Source: Corticium candelabrum (lineage: Eukaryota > Porifera > Homoscleromorpha > Homosclerophorida > Plakinidae). Taken from it: DNA of 64,000 nucleotides. The position numbers and the translations under genes are program-made. How positions within the stretch are numbered: the stretch's first letter is position 1; every line of letters starts with the position of its first letter. The notes beneath the pieces are model-generated. The model was given only the letters and a program-made list of their open reading frames with translations, did not search any database and had not been told where the DNA came from. Location: contig NC_085099.1 of assembly GCF_963422355.1 (NCBI RefSeq), positions 7,387,746-7,451,745 of the forward strand. The letters are read 5' to 3'. Of the stretch, positions 33,146-45,995 are shown piece by piece.

Positions 33146-36100
33146 TCAAGTATGTGTTGTAGCCCCAATTGATAGCAAGGATCCAAACACAAAATGTTGG
33201 ATGACTGGAAATTTATGCAAAACCTGCAATTACAATTACATCAAATATCCAATCAACTAAAATCCATCATACTACTAGTATCCAATTACCTCAGCTTTAT
33301 ACATTTTGATTAGACCAGAATTAACTTTGCCCCAATGTGGCACGCCACTGATGCCCCACAATGTATTGGAATGCTCTGCAAAGGGCCCTGATTTCATCTA
33401 CAACAGACATCAAACAGTCACCTCACCTCCTAGTCAGTGGTGGTACATTAGCTGTCAACCTTCCTGATTGAAAGTACCTCATGAATAAACTGAATACATC
33501 CCATAAATAAGTAGTCCTTAGCATTTACTTGAGCAACATTTAAGTCTGGTATTGATTTTGGCAGAATTGTGGGGTGATCTAGTATGTAGAAAATATACAC
33601 AAGATCAATGTACATACCAATGTAATTGTCATTTCAGTGTTACCTATTAGCTGGGAACTGCCCCAAATGTATGGCAAGAACTGAAAGTCGTCCAGACCCC
33701 ACACACCCTGACTGCCAGCTGGTTCCATTCTGTATACAGCCTGTAGCTTTCTCACTACTTCCAAATAGCTAGAACATACTAGTGTCAATAGGAACTATGA
33801 AACAATACCAGACCTACCGGGTAAAGACAGAGAATACAATGGCTACATAGTCATCTTCTTCAAGTATCCTCAGTTTGAATAAACAACACAAGAAGGCCAC
33901 AAACGACAATTCATGCCCTGATGGTAAATGACGTTAGTTACATAGGAGGAAGTATCAGAGCAGTGGTATATACCCCTCACCAGTTCCATAGTCTATTCTA
34001 GTTTCATTTCCAAATCCACCTGTTCAGACAATTGAATAGTAAATAACTTCCTTTTCAACACCACTGTACAGATCTACTAAAAAATTACCAGTTAAATATT
34101 TTGTCAATTCTACTGCTGCCTCCTTGCCTTCAACACCCAGTAATTCAACCAACAATGTGTCACTGTCCTATAGGCACAAGCAGTCCACAGATTTGAAACA
34201 GATTTAGAAAGACAACCAAAGGAATCATCTACATCTATGGTTTGCTTCTTAATAATACATACAGTACATGTATTTTGCTTCATACCGAGATGGCACGCAC
34301 AGTACCCAAGGCATACACACTAACGACAAAATTACGTAGTCGCAACAGAACATACACAAGAAGAAGAAATGAAGAAATGCAGAATACATACACATCTGCA
34401 GTTTTCGAAACACTTGCACATACATACATGTACCAAAAACATTTCTAGGGATTCCAAGTGTACAGTAAGAAATGTACCTTTGTGCTATTTAAACAAACTA
34501 TCAAGTCATTAGTGTGTTTAACTAGCCAGCTAGCATTCATGCTGTAGCCAGAAATACCTCTTGACAGTCAAGTAAACCAAAAAATTAACAATCCTGCTAT
34601 TACATGTACTAGGAATAGAAGTTCCTGTCTTATGGTAACGTATTCCTTGCTTTACTTCAACAGTCAGTACAATGCAGTGTATGATATACCATAATGCAGA
34701 ATGGGTGGGTATCATGCAGTTATGAAATGTTTCATAAGGATATATTTAAAATGAAATGATGACAAATTGACCAAAACAGATTTAAGTGCAAGTGAAATGT
34801 CATTTGTCTTGTTCTATAAACAATTTAATAATTATGATAAAAACAGGAAAGCAAAGGTCCAACAGCACTTGCAGAAATGGTATAGATATTGCTACTGTAT
34901 CAAACTACCTCACAACTTTGATTAAATGTTTACACGGGGCCCACTAAATTGTGTCCTGGGCTCAACCTGGGCCCGGGCCTGTTTAGCATTCACACGTCCA
35001 TACTCACCATCGAAATCTCATCTAGATGTGCAGGGTCTGAACTGTGAGTCAATCACGTGGTCTGTAAATAATAGCGGGATGCAGAAGCGTTATGTACTGT
35101 ACGTGGAATGACAAAGAGGTGATGACACTCATGATGAGAGCATGCAAAACCAGCTTGATGGCATGACAAGAAATTACTTGAAAAGCATGTGAGATGAGTT
35201 CATGATTTTCCACCATGATTAACTGCATGCGAGCACTAGTCACTGATGGGGGAGCTATATCATAACTGGAGCCCATCCTGGCATTTGAAAATGAGCCTTG
35301 CCTGTGGGCCCAGGGCCCAACTTGGCCCGAATAATTGTCGTGTAACACACGGTCCCGGGGTTCGGCCCGAGTTGGGCCCGGGTCCCAAAACGTCATGTAA
35401 ACGTGGCTAAAGGCTTTCAAATGTAGACCATCAAGTATCAGTAGGCTGATTGGTGTTAGAGCGCCAACATGTTCGTAGTGACACCTCAGTGACACTGCTA
35501 CATATATGTAGATTTAGTGCTAACATGGAGGTAATCAGATACAGATTTAGTAAGTGATATCCCCCTACAGTCACTATCTACCTGAAAGACTATTCTGCCA
35601 AAACAAGATGCAAAAGAGGCGAGTCAACTTTAGATACTAAAATGTGACTCAGGGAATCTATGAAGCAGCAACATCTCTACACTTGCCCTTTACTCTGACC
35701 TGGAGGAGTGACCATTGCTGCTTACCTTCCTGTACCAAAATGTCACAAAGACCGTAGAACTAAACCATTGTGGCATAGATTTAAGCAAGATATGTACAGC
35801 AAAGGTTATTGATCCAATAATGCTAGCTTGTATTACTAAAACCAGTGAAATCTTACTAAAACAACACCAAACAAGTTTAGGTTTGTGGCATGGTTGGTCT
35901 TGCATGCAATGCATACCTGACTCTGACATTACCGTAAATCTAACAGTCACATCAGATTACACTGTTCTACATTGTTGACTTGAAGCACTTCCGCCCAGCC
36001 ACAAAATAATTAACTTAATCAATTACCTGAACAAGATGAGAATGCCATGTTCTAAAAGCCTTGTTTCCAAATCTCTGTGGATGATCAGTTGCTGGTGTTT

Positions 36101-36315
36101 CATCAATCAATTTGTCCAATCGTTCCAATAATACCAGCAATTTGCCAATTGCCTAAACACAAGAAGGCTACAATTGGCATTTACAGGTTTAGAAGAAGAA
36201 AACAGAAAATGATTAGTAAAGCACTCACTTCGGACTTGCAATACTCTTCTGACACTTTTTTCCCTTTTACTGCCTCATTGAAGGCTAAGACTAAGCCAAC
36301 TATATCATTGTATGC
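33146..36315 (-). CDS. PTPA: PP2A phosphatase activator PTPA (first exon(s) not found)
   Basis: PTPA is a peptidyl-prolyl isomerase-like chaperone that activates the PP2A catalytic subunit in cytosol and nucleus. Nine minus-strand exons join in phase: 36229-36315, 36027-36152, 34089-34167, 33981-34019, 33818-33917, 33644-33768, 33478-33578, 33290-33397 and 33146-33223 (TGA). Signature segments in order are [118 protein letters not shown] and [19 protein letters not shown]. These cover the PTPA fold from near its start to its end. The exon for the first ~40 residues, including the family's PDM-type segment, was not found right of 36315. Most introns are 65-120 bp; one is 1.86 kb. Confidence 0.96.
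34168..36026 (-). other. PTPA: PTPA intron of 1.86 kb
   Basis: The protein reads straight through from LVQ to [10 protein letters not shown], so no exon is missing here. The intron contains a GC-rich inverted-repeat stretch (about 34926-35406) with GTTTACACGGGGCCCAC at left and a partial mirror ending in ATGTAAACGTG at right. It is probably a small transposon. Confidence 0.6.
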
Positions 36316-36554
36316 CTAAACCAACACAACATTATACTGCACAATTTTTTCCCCTGGGAGCCCCAAGCATTATTGAGTTGCTTCAAGATGCCCCTGTATA
36401 GCCATGGTACAAATACATAATGTATCTAATAATTAGAACCATACAGAACATAGACTACATTCATTGATTGCTATAGATATGGTAGTATAGTTAGGTAGGT
36501 CTTTGTATAGGTAAAATATTATGTACTTCTGTCAGTGCATCAATGAAGACAAAA

Positions 36555-36556
<2 letters not shown>

Positions 36557-36612
<56 letters not shown>
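36557..36612. repeat. (TA)n microsatellite
   Basis: Perfect alternating TA, interrupted only at the right edge (AACCTATATATATATG). Confidence 0.95.
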
Positions 36613-36613
<1 letters not shown>

Positions 36614-37255
36614 CCTATATATATATGTATATATTCAACCAAGGTGACTACTACATTATTTAAAATTATAATGAGCAGACAGGGTAGCAGGCAGGCAAGT
36701 GAGCAGACAGGGTAGCTGGCTAACAGACAAGCAAGCAGGTAGACAGACACACTAACAAACAGAAATTGATTTATTAAACTCGCAAGCTATATGAAAAACA
36801 TAAAAACATTACAGATGTATGTCTCATGCACACAATACTGTAAATAATGCTCATTAGTAGCACTGTAGTTCATTCAGTTTCTAAGTGCAGTGCATCACTC
36901 TAGCACTACATCTCTGAACTATGATTGCTATTAATTGCATATGTACCACTTCGGAAACTCAACTGGAAACGTTGCCTCCAAATTGTTTTAGACTTGTCAA
37001 TAGGTTTGATTGCTCGTCTCTTGATCGATGGTGAGAGTTTATTAATAGCTCAGATTATATATCCATAGAGATATCAGTGGCAAATCCAGAAATTTACAAC
37101 AGGAAGGATGCAAAATTGATGAGTAGACTTTAAACAGTTTTTAACTACTTAGATAACATTGGAAACAAAACCAATTTCCAGTTTAATATCCCCATATTGT
37201 AGTTGTCAACCATCAGATCACAGCTACATGTCACACCAATTTTGTTAAGTCACAG

Positions 37256-37334
37256 CTAGTCTCGTGCAGCCAGCCCCTCCCCTTTTGACTTCCGTTGGCA
37301 GTCAAAAAGGGGAGGGGCTGGCTGTGCAAGACTA
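37256..37334. repeat. Near-perfect hairpin, arms about 34 bp
   Basis: AGTCTCGTGCAGCCAGCCCC...TTTTGACT pairs with AGTCAAAAAGGGG...GGCTGGCTGTGCAAGACT around a loop of about 8 bases. This is a minimal foldback of unknown origin. Related end words (CTGGCTATGCAAGACT) occur near 17780. Confidence 0.7.
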
Positions 37335-37562
37335 AGTCACAGCTGTCCTTGTATGTCTGGTAACGTTTCTGTGGTCTCAAAAAATGATGCTATGGCTGTA
37401 CTAGTTAATACACAACAAATAATGATCAGATAGGAAGGGAGACATACAGGCAATGGCCTAAAGGGGGCACACGTACACACCATGCTCCATGTGGATATGC
37501 CACTGGCACTGCACATACATACATACATACATACATACATACATACATACATACATACACGA

Positions 37563-38101
37563 GACAACCCTTTATTGCTTAAAGGGGAGCTGCTACAAGT
37601 GATGTCAACATTGCCTTTAAATCAATGCACACTATGCAGCGTCACTCAATTTAGAACTATTTAGTATACATTGCACTAATTATAAAACACTCAACACTTT
37701 TAACTATTAAGTCAGTTACTCTGACAATCCCATTCAGCTAAGTCTCTCTTACACCACAAAATATAGGAGCAACAGACAGCCTACAGACCTTGCCAAGAAA
37801 GGTGATGTCTTTCAACCATAAAAAGGACAACCTGTAAGTACTCGATGGTGTGGAGAGTAGCTTAGGAACCACAGGCTGCTACTTCTCCAATTACATCTTC
37901 ATAGTTTTTTTTGTTTCAACAGTTTGGAATTTTGCCATTCTTTCATCAAATGTGACCGTCGACTCAACTAGACTTACTCTTTCTGAATTGTAAATCACTA
38001 TGTCTGGCCTGAGAGTGGAGTAAACAGACTGTAGAAGGTAGGTATAATTTGAGACTAGAAGGTCATACTCAAGTGAATTAAAGATCGTTTAGCAAGCAAT
38101 C
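37563..38101 (-). pseudogene. Retroelement 3' fragment with nuclease-like domain, (TATG)n tail
   Basis: A minus-strand frame at about 37860-38090 codes RPDIVIYNSERVSLVEST, a PD...E.T pattern seen in nuclease-like C-terminal regions of some non-LTR elements. It is followed by untranslated sequence, AATAAA and a (TGTA)n array at 37511-37559. The fragment is bounded on both sides by the same tetranucleotide array. Confidence 0.45.
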
Positions 38102-38103
38102 TT

Positions 38104-38161
38104 TCATACATACATACATACATACATACATACATACATACATACATACATACATACATAC
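38104..38161. repeat. (CATA)n microsatellite at a LINE 3' end
   Basis: A perfect CATA array, read (TATG)n on the minus strand. It directly follows the 3' end (AATAAA...AAAAAA) of the minus-strand LINE. Confidence 0.9.
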
Positions 38162-39285
38162 ATTTTTTCTGTTTATTAAGAGTCCATAAAACTCAGTGAT
38201 AATACAGATTACATTGAAACTAGTATACTACAATTTTGTTCAACTAATCATAACTGATAAATATATGTTGCCACTATTGCTTGAGGTCGCATTGTCTGTC
38301 TCTTCGTGTAGTAAGTTGTTAGTAGCACACTGAAGTAGATCTTTTCTCTTTGGCTATTCGCTAATAACAGTTGCTTGAAAATGTTGGTACTTCTTGATAT
38401 TCTTACCCCATGTTGACAGAGATATTTTTGTACAATTTTTAGAGTATCCTGCCATTTGCAGCAGTCGGTGAAAACATGGTCAAATGTATCTTTTTGCGTG
38501 TTTCAGTCCAAACACATCTCATCATCAGTTAGACCACAGACAAAAAGTTTGTGCTGTGTTGGTAATACCCTATGCAACATTTTCCAGAGTATGTCTTTTT
38601 GATATGATGTCATTGAATGCACTGATGGGATGACCAGAGTCCATTGCATCTCCGAAATTGACATAACAGCATTCCATCTCTCATAACAAAAGGGGACTTC
38701 TGTTACCGAGGCTTTGAAATGTTTATAAGCAATCTTCGTTGAGACATCTTGTATTGAAGTAGAACTATCTCCATTCATAAATAAGTGTAGCTCTCGCATC
38801 CATTTATTCTGAAACAGCATGATGCTTTTGGCAGTGTCTGCCAGTGCTCAGGAATGGCTCTGCCTAAAGCTGAGTATACTGAATAAGACACTGCATTTGA
38901 TCGTGATCTCGGATTACTGTAAAAGTCATGTACTGTTATGTATCTCAACGTTGCCAGTGACAGATAGTATAGGCCCGATTATGTTCATCTGTAATAAGCG
39001 CATTGCCCCACAGTGCTTCTGCACATGCTCTTCATAAAAACGTGGTTTCACTGGGTTTATTGTTCCTCCACATTTCTGCCACAGCTTTAGCAGATGATGG
39101 TAAAAGAGTGGTAGTACTGCCACAAGCCGACCTGATGGTTCCCAGTTGGCTGCACCAAAAGCTCGCATCCCCAACCTGTATAAACCCCCAATATTTCGGA
39201 ACCTGTAGAAAGCATAGTTCATCCAATCTGTGTAAACACTTGCCGTATATAACCTCTTCAGACTCTGGATTGAATTGCATTTATC

Positions 39286-40503
39286 CTAGATGGGAGGTGT
39301 GATACATCTAGTCCTCCAAAATCCCTTGATGCTATACACACTCCACGCTTTACAAGAGGTTGACGCTCCTGCCAGACAAATGACCAGATCGCATTTTCGA
39401 ACATTTTCATTAGGTGCTGTGGCATTGTAAGAACACATGCTGCGTAATATACCTTGGACAGGGCAAATCTTTGCAGCACTTTGGCTCTCCCGAAAAATGG
39501 ATAGATCTCTCTTTTTCCACACTGCTAATGCTGTTTGAAGTCTTTGTAGGATATCCTTCCAGTTCGTCAACACCGTATTAAAATAGGTTCTTGTGACTGT
39601 CAGTCCCAAAATTCTTATGCTTTCTGAGGTCCAGTCTATTTGTAACGGTGCATCTTGACGTGAGTGCCAAGATCCTAGCCATAATCCTCTTGACTTCATA
39701 CGATTCAATCTTACTCCTGCTGCCAGTTCATACAGTTGTAGCTCCTCATTGAGAGCTGCAAAACCCTCGTTATTTGAAACAAAGCAGGTTGTGTCATCTG
39801 CATATGCTGAAACTTTGACTGAGTGCGTTGTGTCTGGCACATGAATTCCTTCTATTCTTACATTTGCACAAATAGCTTCAGGCAAAGGTTCTGCACTCAG
39901 CACATACAGCAGTGGTGACAATGGGCAACCTTGGCATACTCCTTGTTAACGGTATCTTGGCGGTCAGGAAATTATTTACAATGACATGAGAAACAATATT
40001 GTGATACAGAAGCCTGATCCAGGCAATAAAACTAGGACCACAACCAAACTTCTCCAGTATGGTGAATAAATATTGCCAGTCAACTCTATGAAATGATACA
40101 GAGAAATAACTGCTGCTGCAGTTTCTTTAGCTTCACAGTGCTGAATGATGTCCCTGACTATGGCACAATTGTCAGAAATAGTCCTCTTTAAAATGCAGCA
40201 AGTCTGATTGGGATGAATAAGTCGCGGTATTGTTTGAGACGGTCGGCTAAAGCTCTAGAAATGATTTTATTATAATCCGTAGTCAAAAGACTGATAGGCC
40301 TCCAGTTCAAAAAGCTCTCGCGATCTCTGCCCTTGTAAGTAATCTAATAACACCCATTCTTTGACTTGATGACAAAAATCTTGAGATGTTGACTTCATTA
40401 ACAATTTGAACAAGGTCGTCTTTGAGGCAATCCCAAATGCACGATAAAACTCAACAGGCACTCCATCCAGTCCCGGAGATTTTCCTGTCTTGAGTTGTCT
40501 CAC
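39286..40503 (-). pseudogene. LINE reverse-transcriptase region, broken
   Basis: Holds the RT fingers motif (SPGLDGVPVEFYR) and the catalytic (F/Y)xDD as YADD, separated by a region with stops in all frames. QGCPLSPLLYVLSAEPL lies just before YADD, as expected for motif B. It is part of the minus-strand L1/Tx1-like element. Confidence 0.8.
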
Positions 40504-40776
40504 GGATATAGTAAGTTCCTCTAATGACAGAGGACCTTCACATGAAACTCAGTTGTTGTCATTTAATACAGTATCTATCTTGCTGAGAAAGTGTCGTCTG
40601 GCATTAGAGCAAGTTGTCTTTGTTATATACTTGACATTAAATTTCCATATTCCTCTTCTTTATTTGTGGTCATGTTCAGTCTCTAGTAAGCACAGTACAC
40701 AGAAGAATGGTCACTGTAGATTTTCGGTGTAGTTTGCATATCTGACACCCATGTATGAATGAATTGGATACCTAGA

Positions 40777-41115
40777 TCATATCTTTTCTCTCTGCCATGT
40801 TACGCCCCTGGCTCTGTAAACATCAATAAGATTGGTTTGAGTCATAAATTGCTGTAAAGATGTTGTGGGTGCCTTACTGGAATTAGTGGTCACTTGGGAA
40901 TGTTTGTCTAATACGAGATCTGCTACTGTGTTAAAGTCTCCACACACAATGTTGTTTTGTTCTCCTTCCAGTTTGTCACAAAGTTCGTCAAAGTAGAGCA
41001 CTCTCTTGGTTAGTATATTTGGTGCATAGACATTGGCCAAATAAAAATTATAAAAATCTGTTTTCAATAGAATGGTATGGTGACGTTCACTTTGTGACAC
41101 TACTGCCATTGTCAT
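40777..41115 (-). pseudogene. LINE apurinic/apyrimidinic endonuclease fragment
   Basis: The frame contains FYLANVYAPN and VCGDFNTVADLVLD, matching motifs of AP-type endonucleases that start LINE target cleavage. The N-terminal third, with the first catalytic residues, and the final SDH motif are not seen in this frame. Confidence 0.75.
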
Positions 41116-41589
41116 GTCTGGACTCCGTCATAATAAGATTGTTAATCCCTTACTATGATTGGTGCCATACGAATGATACTGTATTGCACCTAAGCAGTAC
41201 TTTGAAAATTGCTGACGTTTTCTGTTATCATTTGAAGTAGATGTTCCTTGTAAACATGATATGTCTATCCAATGTGAATTAAACCAAGATAATAAAACTT
41301 TTGCATTTGCTCATCATGTAATCCGCTGACATGTAACGTTGCAATCTTAACGCTATAATTTATAGAAAGATTGATATAACAAAACATAACTCATTAATGT
41401 AAACCCAAGCCATATAAAAGAAAATGTAGTTTTATCCGTGGTGCTTTGCGTGCCCCTTTGTGTGCCCCTTTCAACGTTTGCTACTCTGCTGAATGACCGG
41501 TGACCTAGACTGTGATTTTGTTTTTCTGTAAGCTAATTGTTCTACGCTTTTGTTAGAGTGTCATGTTCAGTTTTCCTTCCCTTTCCTCT

Positions 41590-42330
41590 TTTTCCTTGTC
41601 TAATACTTCAATCTCTGACCAATCTCTAGATTTTTGCTTGTAATATGCTGTGCTTTCTGTTGGATGATTTGTGCACACTGTTTTGTTTCTAGTATTAGTA
41701 ACATGGCTGTTACTGATTGGCCACTTACTCTTTTGTAGTCTGTTTCTGGTTGTGATTGATCGGTGGTTTCCATTTTTGAACCTGTCATTTCTTGTAGAGG
41801 TTCCACAGTGTCTCTACTTTCAGAATTCTGTTCTGGATGTTTCATTTCTGTTGGCGTTTGACTTTCCTGTTCTTTGAATTCCACATTCTCTTCTTTTGTT
41901 TTCTTGCTGCATTCTACATTGTGGCTTTTGTCAAGATCGTGTTCATGATTCTCGTTATGCTGGTCTTCACAATTCTTCCTTACCATGTGAGTGGTGATGC
42001 CACATCTATAACATGTTTGATGTTAATTGTCCAGCATTTGGCACATGCAGACATATATTGTATCTTCCATAAATTATGCACTCTGGAAATACCCTCTTGG
42101 ATTTTGTACTTTGTATACTCTCACTCCCGTTTCTGTGCATGTGCAAAAAATATGTATGCCTTGTGATTTTTGCAACTTGACCATTTTGCAACTTGACCGT
42201 TATCTGCTATTCTCGAGATAACGACATTAGCTGTCATTTCAAAGGGCATTTTGACTGAGACAAAAGCTGGTGGATCCTGTAGTGCTGTTACTTTCAATTG
42301 AACATTATTTACTATCAGACCTATCATTAT
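41590..42330 (-). pseudogene. LINE ORF1 with CCHC-like zinc knuckle
   Basis: Two overlapping minus-strand frames (42327-42121 and 41986-41600) meet at the zinc knuckle CYRCGITTHMVRKNC, whose last spacing is five rather than the usual four. Upstream lies a beta-rich stretch ending ADNGQVAKW. Downstream is a long E/K/Q-rich tail. It is consistent with a nucleic-acid-binding ORF1 of Tx1-like elements, now frame-broken. Confidence 0.65.
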
Positions 42331-43513
42331 GGACCTTTCTTTGGCTTCTTACTTCATGCATCAAGGTAACCTGCCACGTTTCAGCTATTGTCAGACATAC
42401 GCACATGATACACTCTTTTGGCAGTTGCATAAAATAAAGCCTTCACTACGTCTTATGCTGTCACGCATTCCGCAACCAATCTGACTGTTAACAGTCTCTG
42501 CACCGTTTCGGCCACCATTCTTAAAAATTCTTCTTATTGATTTAGTCTTTATAGCTTTCTCTTGTTAAAGTTTTCCAAAATAACTTGAAAACCTTGCTCT
42601 GAATCAAGAAGGTTGGCAAAGCTACCAAACCTCGTGGTGTCCTCCAAGCCTCACAATACACTTGTACACATGCCACATACATTTTTTTGTTATTATTAAA
42701 AGTTGGTACAACTTCTAAATCAATCTAAATTCTTTATACTAAAGCTAGGTATACAAAAGGTCCCAAAGGCTTCCAAAAAGATACATCCGACTTTCTTGTA
42801 CACCAAACATACATACATACATACACACATACATACGCATACATACATACGCCTACATACACACATACATACATTTATACAAACATAGTACATATGATAT
42901 ATAGAAGTTGGTGGTATGTACAACGGTAAATAGGGCCTATCAAAAGGGCATTCGTAGAGGCATGGGATTAGGTATCAAGATTCTCTCTGAGACAGATTTC
43001 CAGATTGATTTCGAGAAGGAGCAGAGAAACTGTGCGAATCAAAGTTAGCTTTTTGAAGAGGGCAGTAGGTCTACGAACAAACTACCTAAGGGGATGGGGT
43101 GGTATGAATATAGAATGTAGGATATGTTGTGGTATTGGTCTTTTGTGTATGTCATATTGTTCTACGTGTATGTATATATAGTGTGTGTGCATGTGCGCTT
43201 ATGTATTAGTCCTGAGTGGGAACTGCACTATGTGCGATAACAATAACATTCATTCATTCATATCCATACACATACACACACATACATACATACATACATA
43301 CATACACACATTTTTTGTTATAAGAGCCTCTAGGCACAACAGTCACTATACACTTGCTACGATGTGGCTCGTAAACCAACAGTCACTTTGTCACTATACA
43401 CTCGCTACGAAGTAACTCTGGCTACAACCATCAGTCACTATGCACTTGCTGTACTTGTTTTGACAGAAACGACATTCCACAGAGAGAGGCAATTGCATGT
43501 GAGTTCCTTGCCT
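42331..43513. repeat. Mixed microsatellites and a possible LINE 3' end
   Basis: CATA arrays lie at about 42807-42875 and 43272-43310. Between them, plus-strand sequence near 42930-43255 ends in AACAATAACATTCATTCATTC, which looks like a LINE 3' tail of (ATTC)n. No coding region is preserved well enough to name. Confidence 0.4.
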
Positions 43514-43514
43514 A

Positions 43515-43585
<71 letters not shown>
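43514..43585. repeat. (CA)n microsatellite
   Basis: A CA dinucleotide array with a short CGCGCG interruption near its left end. Confidence 0.95.
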
Positions 43586-43587
<2 letters not shown>

Positions 43588-43970
43588 TATGTGCACATAT
43601 ATAAGAAATCATTTGCATCAAGAATTACAGTCTTAAACTGCATAAATATCAGTCAATCTAGTTTTATAGGATACACTAAATGTCATATCAGAAAAACTGT
43701 TAATCAATAGACTACTGCAAACATTTGCAACTCATCAACAAAAGTCACAAAATCATTACACTATTAAACAGTGACAACAAACCAGACATAAAGTTAATGA
43801 CCAAACAAGATGTAACATTAAGTAGCTACTTCAATAGCCAGCTCTTGAGCAGGGCAATTTCATTCACAATCTGCTATTGAGTGTACAGAAGTTGCAACAA
43901 AGAGGAAGTAAGAAAAAGCTCAAAGTGCGTGGGAAGTATGGAGATCACACCAATTGTATCTCTGTAGTCG

Positions 43971-44830
43971 TTAACATTTCTGGCTTGTAACAAATTCTGC
44001 AAAAATCTCTGCTTTTGTGCCCCACCTCCCAAAATGTTCTATCACAAGAGGAACACGTCTTGATACATATCCTCCTGGAACAAGCTCTTCTGAACATTTT
44101 TTCATTTTCTTTTCTTGTTTTGTCGTGGCAGCATGACCATTTTCCCTGCTAGCCCTCTTAATAATGTCCTGACTCCATAGACAAGCAAGTGAAACATCTA
44201 GATACAAATTCAGTCCAGAATTTGGATCAAACATTGTAATGTCTGAGCGGTCATGAGTATTGATGTATTGATGCATTGACGTCGTGGTTCTGTTTGACGG
44301 GGAAGGTGTAGGTCAAACAGGCACTCACTCCACCCATTCAAGACTGAATTGTGAGACCACACAGGTCCACCCCCATATTTACAGGTTAAAAGATGGTATC
44401 CGTATTCATCCAAGTCATGACCATAATCACACTTTTTAATCCAATTGGTGACAAGTAGAGCCACTACCAACCTCAGGTGAGATGCTAAAGAAATTTGTTT
44501 GTTTTTAAAGCGTGCTTAGCAGAAGTATGGACATCCAGCCATGCACCAGCCCCTCGTCAATGCAGAGATCTCAACAGTGCTGCATCTCTATCAGACTGTG
44601 ATTGTATAATAATATCAGTAGCACTTATCACTGGCAATCTTGGTTGACAATCAATGCTGTAATTTCTTTGGATATGATATAAAGTCGTTAGAGACTGTTG
44701 TTCTCCATCTTCATGGTTTGACTTGGGCACTGATGGTAAAGCTTGACAGGAAGAGGCCACAATGGAATCGATTGGCCCTGGTAGTGATTCACTACTTTGA
44801 AGATAGTTGACTATATCAGAAAATGATAAA
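43971..44830 (-). pseudogene. Non-LTR element C-terminal region (zinc finger plus nuclease-like domain)
   Basis: Minus-strand frames contain SDRDAALLRSLH, GAGAWLDVHTSAKHALKTN and then CGHDLDEYGYHLLTC (zinc-finger-like). HDRSDITMFD, DVSLACLW, RASRENGHAATTKQEKKMKK and VPLVIEHFGRWGTKAE follow. This order matches the region after RT in non-LTR elements with a C-terminal restriction-like endonuclease: D...DVS...A...E..K then a hydrophobic strand. The same layout occurs in the better-preserved element at 57.7-61.3 kb. It is truncated and frame-broken. Confidence 0.55.
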
Positions 44831-45389
44831 AACCTTTCAGGTATGTCTTACATGGCTTAACACAATGAAGGCAAGAAAGCAGCTGGTGAAATTTGACTGA
44901 TCTGTATCTATCCAAAACTACCCAATTTGATACTTAAAGTTACTTGTTTCCAATTGATATCATCCAGATGATTGTAACCTATAATGCATTCAAATGATGA
45001 TCTAGTCATATTATCATGGGGATGTTTGCCACTGCTTCTCAATCAACAGGAAATGCCTTGCCAGGTAATTCAGTCTGGGGACTCTGGGGACATAGCAGTG
45101 GCGTAAAATAAACATCAAGCTTTGACTGTCAAGAAACTTGACACTTTCAGAACAGAGACGATCACCAGATTTGGCTATATCACTGCATCGAGATCATTAT
45201 TGTCTGAATTCCCTATAGGAGTGCCCAAAATGATAGTTCCATCATATGCAACCGCAGTTGGAAAATGGCAACACTCACAAGATGAGCAATTACAGTTCAC
45301 ATTTCTGTCACAAATCTCTAACCCAACTACTACAAAGAAGCTTTGAGATCTTCAAGAACTGATTTAAGGCTTTCAGTTGACCCACCAAC

Positions 45390-45396
<7 letters not shown>
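44831..45396. other. Unassigned stretch
   Basis: I see no gene or repeat structure here that I can support. It leads into a (CAGA)n array. Confidence 0.4.

Positions 45397-45451
<55 letters not shown>
45397..45451. repeat. (CAGA)n microsatellite
   Basis: A CAGA array and the first of a series (45397-45451, about 45566-45597, 45656-45712 impure, 46174-46214, 46468-46489, 46870-46893). Each array sits at the edge of a retroelement fragment. Confidence 0.95.
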
Positions 45452-45452
<1 letters not shown>

Positions 45453-45563
45453 GACAGATAGATACGCCTGGTGGCGTTGGAGTAGATAATGATGAAAGTA
45501 GCTTGGACATTACTGAACAATTGTAGAGGTTTGTAATAGCCATGATCATGTACTCTAAATTGT

Positions 45564-45597
<34 letters not shown>

Positions 45598-45714
45598 TTG
45601 TTTTATTTGAATGCTTACTCTACCGATAACAAGCACTAGCTTTATGTAAAACAATAACAGATAGACAGATGGACAGACACACACACAGACAGACACACAC
45701 ACAGACAGACAGAT

Positions 45715-45995
45715 TGTTATATTTGAACTATTACTCTACCAACAACAATCGCTAACTTTACATATGCATAAAATCATAAAAATTGCACTTAGACTACTTC
45801 GACAACTTTTTAAAAATCACACGAGAGTTGCAAGACTGTACAACTACAGACAGTTGCTTTCTCCATCTATCTCTAAAGTCAGTTTTGCTGCTTTCCATTT
45901 GCATCTTTTGAAATTTTGGAGATCTTATCGAGATAGTCTTCAGCCATAGGGCCCAAAAAGCCAAAGTGTTAAAACCAGTGGAATACATGTTGTAA
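45715..45995 (-). pseudogene. Non-LTR element 3' end fragment, minus strand, (TCTG)n tail
   Basis: A minus-strand frame codes the end of the nuclease-like domain (AEDYLDKISKISKDANGKQ, then RKQLSVVVQSCNSRVI). An AT-rich untranslated region follows, ending TTCAAATATAACAAT just before (CTGT)n. A second, shorter copy of the same 3' end (ATTCAAATAAAACAAT, then CTGT repeats) lies at about 45598-45655. Confidence 0.5.

Larger units (their letters stand above)
38162..42330 (-). mobile_element. Decayed L1/Tx1-like non-LTR retrotransposon
   Basis: From 5' to 3' on the minus strand it shows an ORF1 with a zinc knuckle (CYRCGITTH, about 41972-42020) and a charged tail. An apurinic endonuclease fragment follows (about 41115-40777; LANVYAPN, CGDFNTV). 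Then come RT segments (KTGKSPGLDGVPVEFYRAF near 40500; SAYADDTTCFV near 39815) and a C-terminal region (38503-39479) with GKCL...CKYWGF and LWKMLHRVLPTQHKLFVC. Several stops and frameshifts break ORF2, so it is dead. The 3' end carries AATAAA and then (TATG)n. Endonuclease type and RT motifs indicate the L1/Tx1 side of the LINE tree; the exact clade needs a phylogeny. Confidence 0.8.

Noticed and set aside
37337-37567. Minus-strand ETTETLPDIQGQL as the missing PTPA N-terminal exon
   Set aside because: Only a PDI-like resemblance. The following residues and a donor in the right phase are missing.
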